Shown here: in pieces, positions 63,028 through 64,000 of the stretch | Layout: each line of letters begins with the position of its first letter | Numbering within the stretch: position 1 is the stretch's first letter | NCBI RefSeq assembly: GCF_900215205.1 | Contig: NZ_OBDY01000035.1 | Coordinates: 1-64,000 of the forward strand | Origin: Paractinoplanes atraurantiacus | Lineage (GTDB): Bacteria; Actinomycetota; Actinomycetes; Mycobacteriales; Micromonosporaceae | DNA length: 64,000 bases | Direction: 5' to 3' | Position numbers and translations under genes: made by a program | The notes under the pieces: model-generated | Database searches by the model: none | Told to the model about the DNA's origin: nothing | What the model saw: only the letters and a program-made list of their open reading frames with translations

Positions 63028-63908
63028 GCGTCGGGCCGGATCGTCACGTGGTCCGGTTCGAGGGCCAGCCGCACCCGTCGGGTCAGCGCCAGCGCCTCCC
63101 GATAGTCCCGCGGCACCTGAATGCGCCCCGCCCGGTCCATCACCGCGTACTCCTCAGCGATCACATGGGTGCCACCGTCGGCCGCGGTGGCGGTCCGCCG
63201 CAGCACCTCACTGCTGGTCCGCCCGTCCCGGATGGCCACGGTCCGCTCGACCTGCCCACTGACGGCCGCGTCGTGGGTGACCACTACAACGGTCACGCCC
63301 AGCTCCCGGTTCACATCACGCAGAGCCCCGAACACCTCGGCCGACGTCGCGGTGTCGAGCTCACCGGTCGGCTCGTCCGCGAACAGCACCCGCGGCTCAT
63401 TGGCGAGTGCGGCCGCGATGGCCACCCGCTGCTGCTGCCCACCGGACAGCTGCCCCGGCCGCCGCCCCGCACAGTCGGCGATGCCGAGCATGCGGAGCAG
63501 CTCAGCGCCGCGCTTGCGCCGCACGGCTTTGGGCGTACGGGCGGCCGTCATCGGAAGGTCGACCATCTGCTCAGCCGTCAGATAGGGCACCAGGTTGCTG
63601 GCCGTCTGCTGCCGCACGAACCCGACGGTGTGCCGCCGGTACCGCACCCGATCGGCCCGCGACATGGAGAGCAGATCCCACTCCCCCACCCGGGCGCTGC
63701 CGGCGGTAGGCGCGTCGATCCCGGCCAGGATCGACAGAAGCGTCGACTTCCCCGACCCCGAGGCCCCCACCACCGCGATCATCTCGCCGCTGTTCACCGC
63801 GAGATCGAGCCCTTGGAGCGCCTGCACTTCGATGGGCCCGCTCTGGTAGATGCGAACCAGACTTTCGCACACGATCAGCTCAGCAGCTGACATCGTTGTC
63901 GGCGACAC
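63024..63908 (-). CDS. ABC exporter ATP-binding protein with AbrB-like C-terminal tail
   Basis: This protein of about 294 residues has Walker A GASGSGKST, signature LSGGQQQRVAIA, Walker B VLFADEPTGELD and a THDAA switch. The last ~45 residues (EEYAVMDRAGRIQVPRDY onward) resemble the SpoVT/AbrB swapped-hairpin fold and are absent from ordinary LolD-type ATPases, which end near 230 residues. GTG 63908 is chosen because GGAGGG lies eight bases upstream; ATG 63893 and a frame to 63941 are alternatives. It is the first gene of the operon. Bases 63942–64000 show nothing I can name. Confidence 0.9.
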   Translation of the reverse strand: MSPTTMSAAELIVCESLVRIYQSGPIEVQALQGLDLAVNSGEMIAVVGASGSGKSTLLSILAGIDAPTAGSARVGEWDLLSMSRADRVRYRRHTVGFVRQQTASNLVPYLTAEQMVDLPMTAARTPKAVRRKRGAELLRMLGIADCAGRRPGQLSGGQQQRVAIAAALANEPRVLFADEPTGELDTATSAEVFGALRDVNRELGVTVVVVTHDAAVSGQVERTVAIRDGRTSSEVLRRTATAADGGTHVIAEEYAVMDRAGRIQVPRDYREALALTRRVRLALEPDHVTIRPDA

Positions 63909-64000
63909 AGCCCCGCCCTCCCCGTGAAACACGAGCGGCACGTTACCCCTGACCGTCCACCCTCGGACTGACAGCCCTCAAAACCTGGTTTCACCAGCCC

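Noticed and set aside
59843..63262. Long plus-strand frame across the ABC operon
   Set aside because: It crosses three well-supported minus-strand genes and has a typical shadow composition.

Overview
The window is very GC-rich, about 70–75% G+C in most genes. It uses GTG and TTG starts freely and packs genes with 4-base ATGA/GTGA overlaps. The content points to a filamentous actinobacterium: ECF sigma factors, ANTAR and STAS/HATPase signalling proteins, LAL-type LuxR regulators, a type VII-linked toxin locus, secreted RICIN and bulb-lectin proteins, and DUF222-HNH. I infer a Micromonosporaceae (Actinoplanes-like) chromosome. I saw no rRNA, tRNA, CRISPR array, insertion sequence or phage structural gene.

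Layout. 1–1829 is a compositionally different patch: a short ORF or gene remnant coupled to an OLD-like ATPase/TOPRIM protein. 1950–10017 holds a GNAT protein, a P2-type cation ATPase, a small hypothetical, an Na+/H+-type antiporter, PPK2, an orphan sulfotransferase and MoeA. 10043–14290 holds a large LuxR regulator and two divergent ECF sigma factors, one of them SigJ-like and cut short. 14297–18552 is a coupled liv operon (H-M-G-F and the binding protein). 18616–21895 holds a BI-1 membrane protein, a secreted intradiol-dioxygenase-like protein, an amidase fragment, and an SnoaL/SDR pair with a divergent LysR gene. 22879–24611 is a pair of MEDS sensors carrying HATPase and STAS outputs. 24742–29542 holds an HSL-type hydrolase, DUF222-HNH behind a near-consensus SOS box, a DUF6582 protein and a GGDEF-EAL membrane protein. 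29645–34996 holds a PL11 rhamnogalacturonan lyase, a lipoprotein remnant, a STAS–HATPase fusion, an AraC regulator and an orphan FAD-binding molybdo-flavoprotein subunit.

The accessory regions most worth attention are three. First, 35815–38465 is a four-gene coupled cassette: YbaB-like protein, EspC-like protein, WxG polymorphic toxin and candidate immunity protein. Second, 47970–55337 is a four-gene coupled operon of exported proteins: a Tat-type two-domain multicopper oxidase, a 1,301-residue ThuA/discoidin/sorbosone-dehydrogenase/PKD/DUF1080 protein, a type-1-copper cupredoxin with Ig-like repeats, and a repetitive β-helix-like protein. The two middle proteins share an unclassified module of about 80 residues. 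Third, 39742–41297 is a glgX gene ruined by two internal deletions and a frameshift.

Between these lie a bulb-type lectin, a GAF-ANTAR regulator, a 1,456-residue subtilase with Kelch repeats and a winged-helix regulator. The window ends with a GIDE-domain membrane protein, a 400-base repeat-bearing non-coding stretch, and an ABC exporter operon (two ATPases, two FtsX-type permeases) whose first ATPase carries an AbrB-like tail.

All functions are read from motifs and family memory. Nothing was searched against a database.
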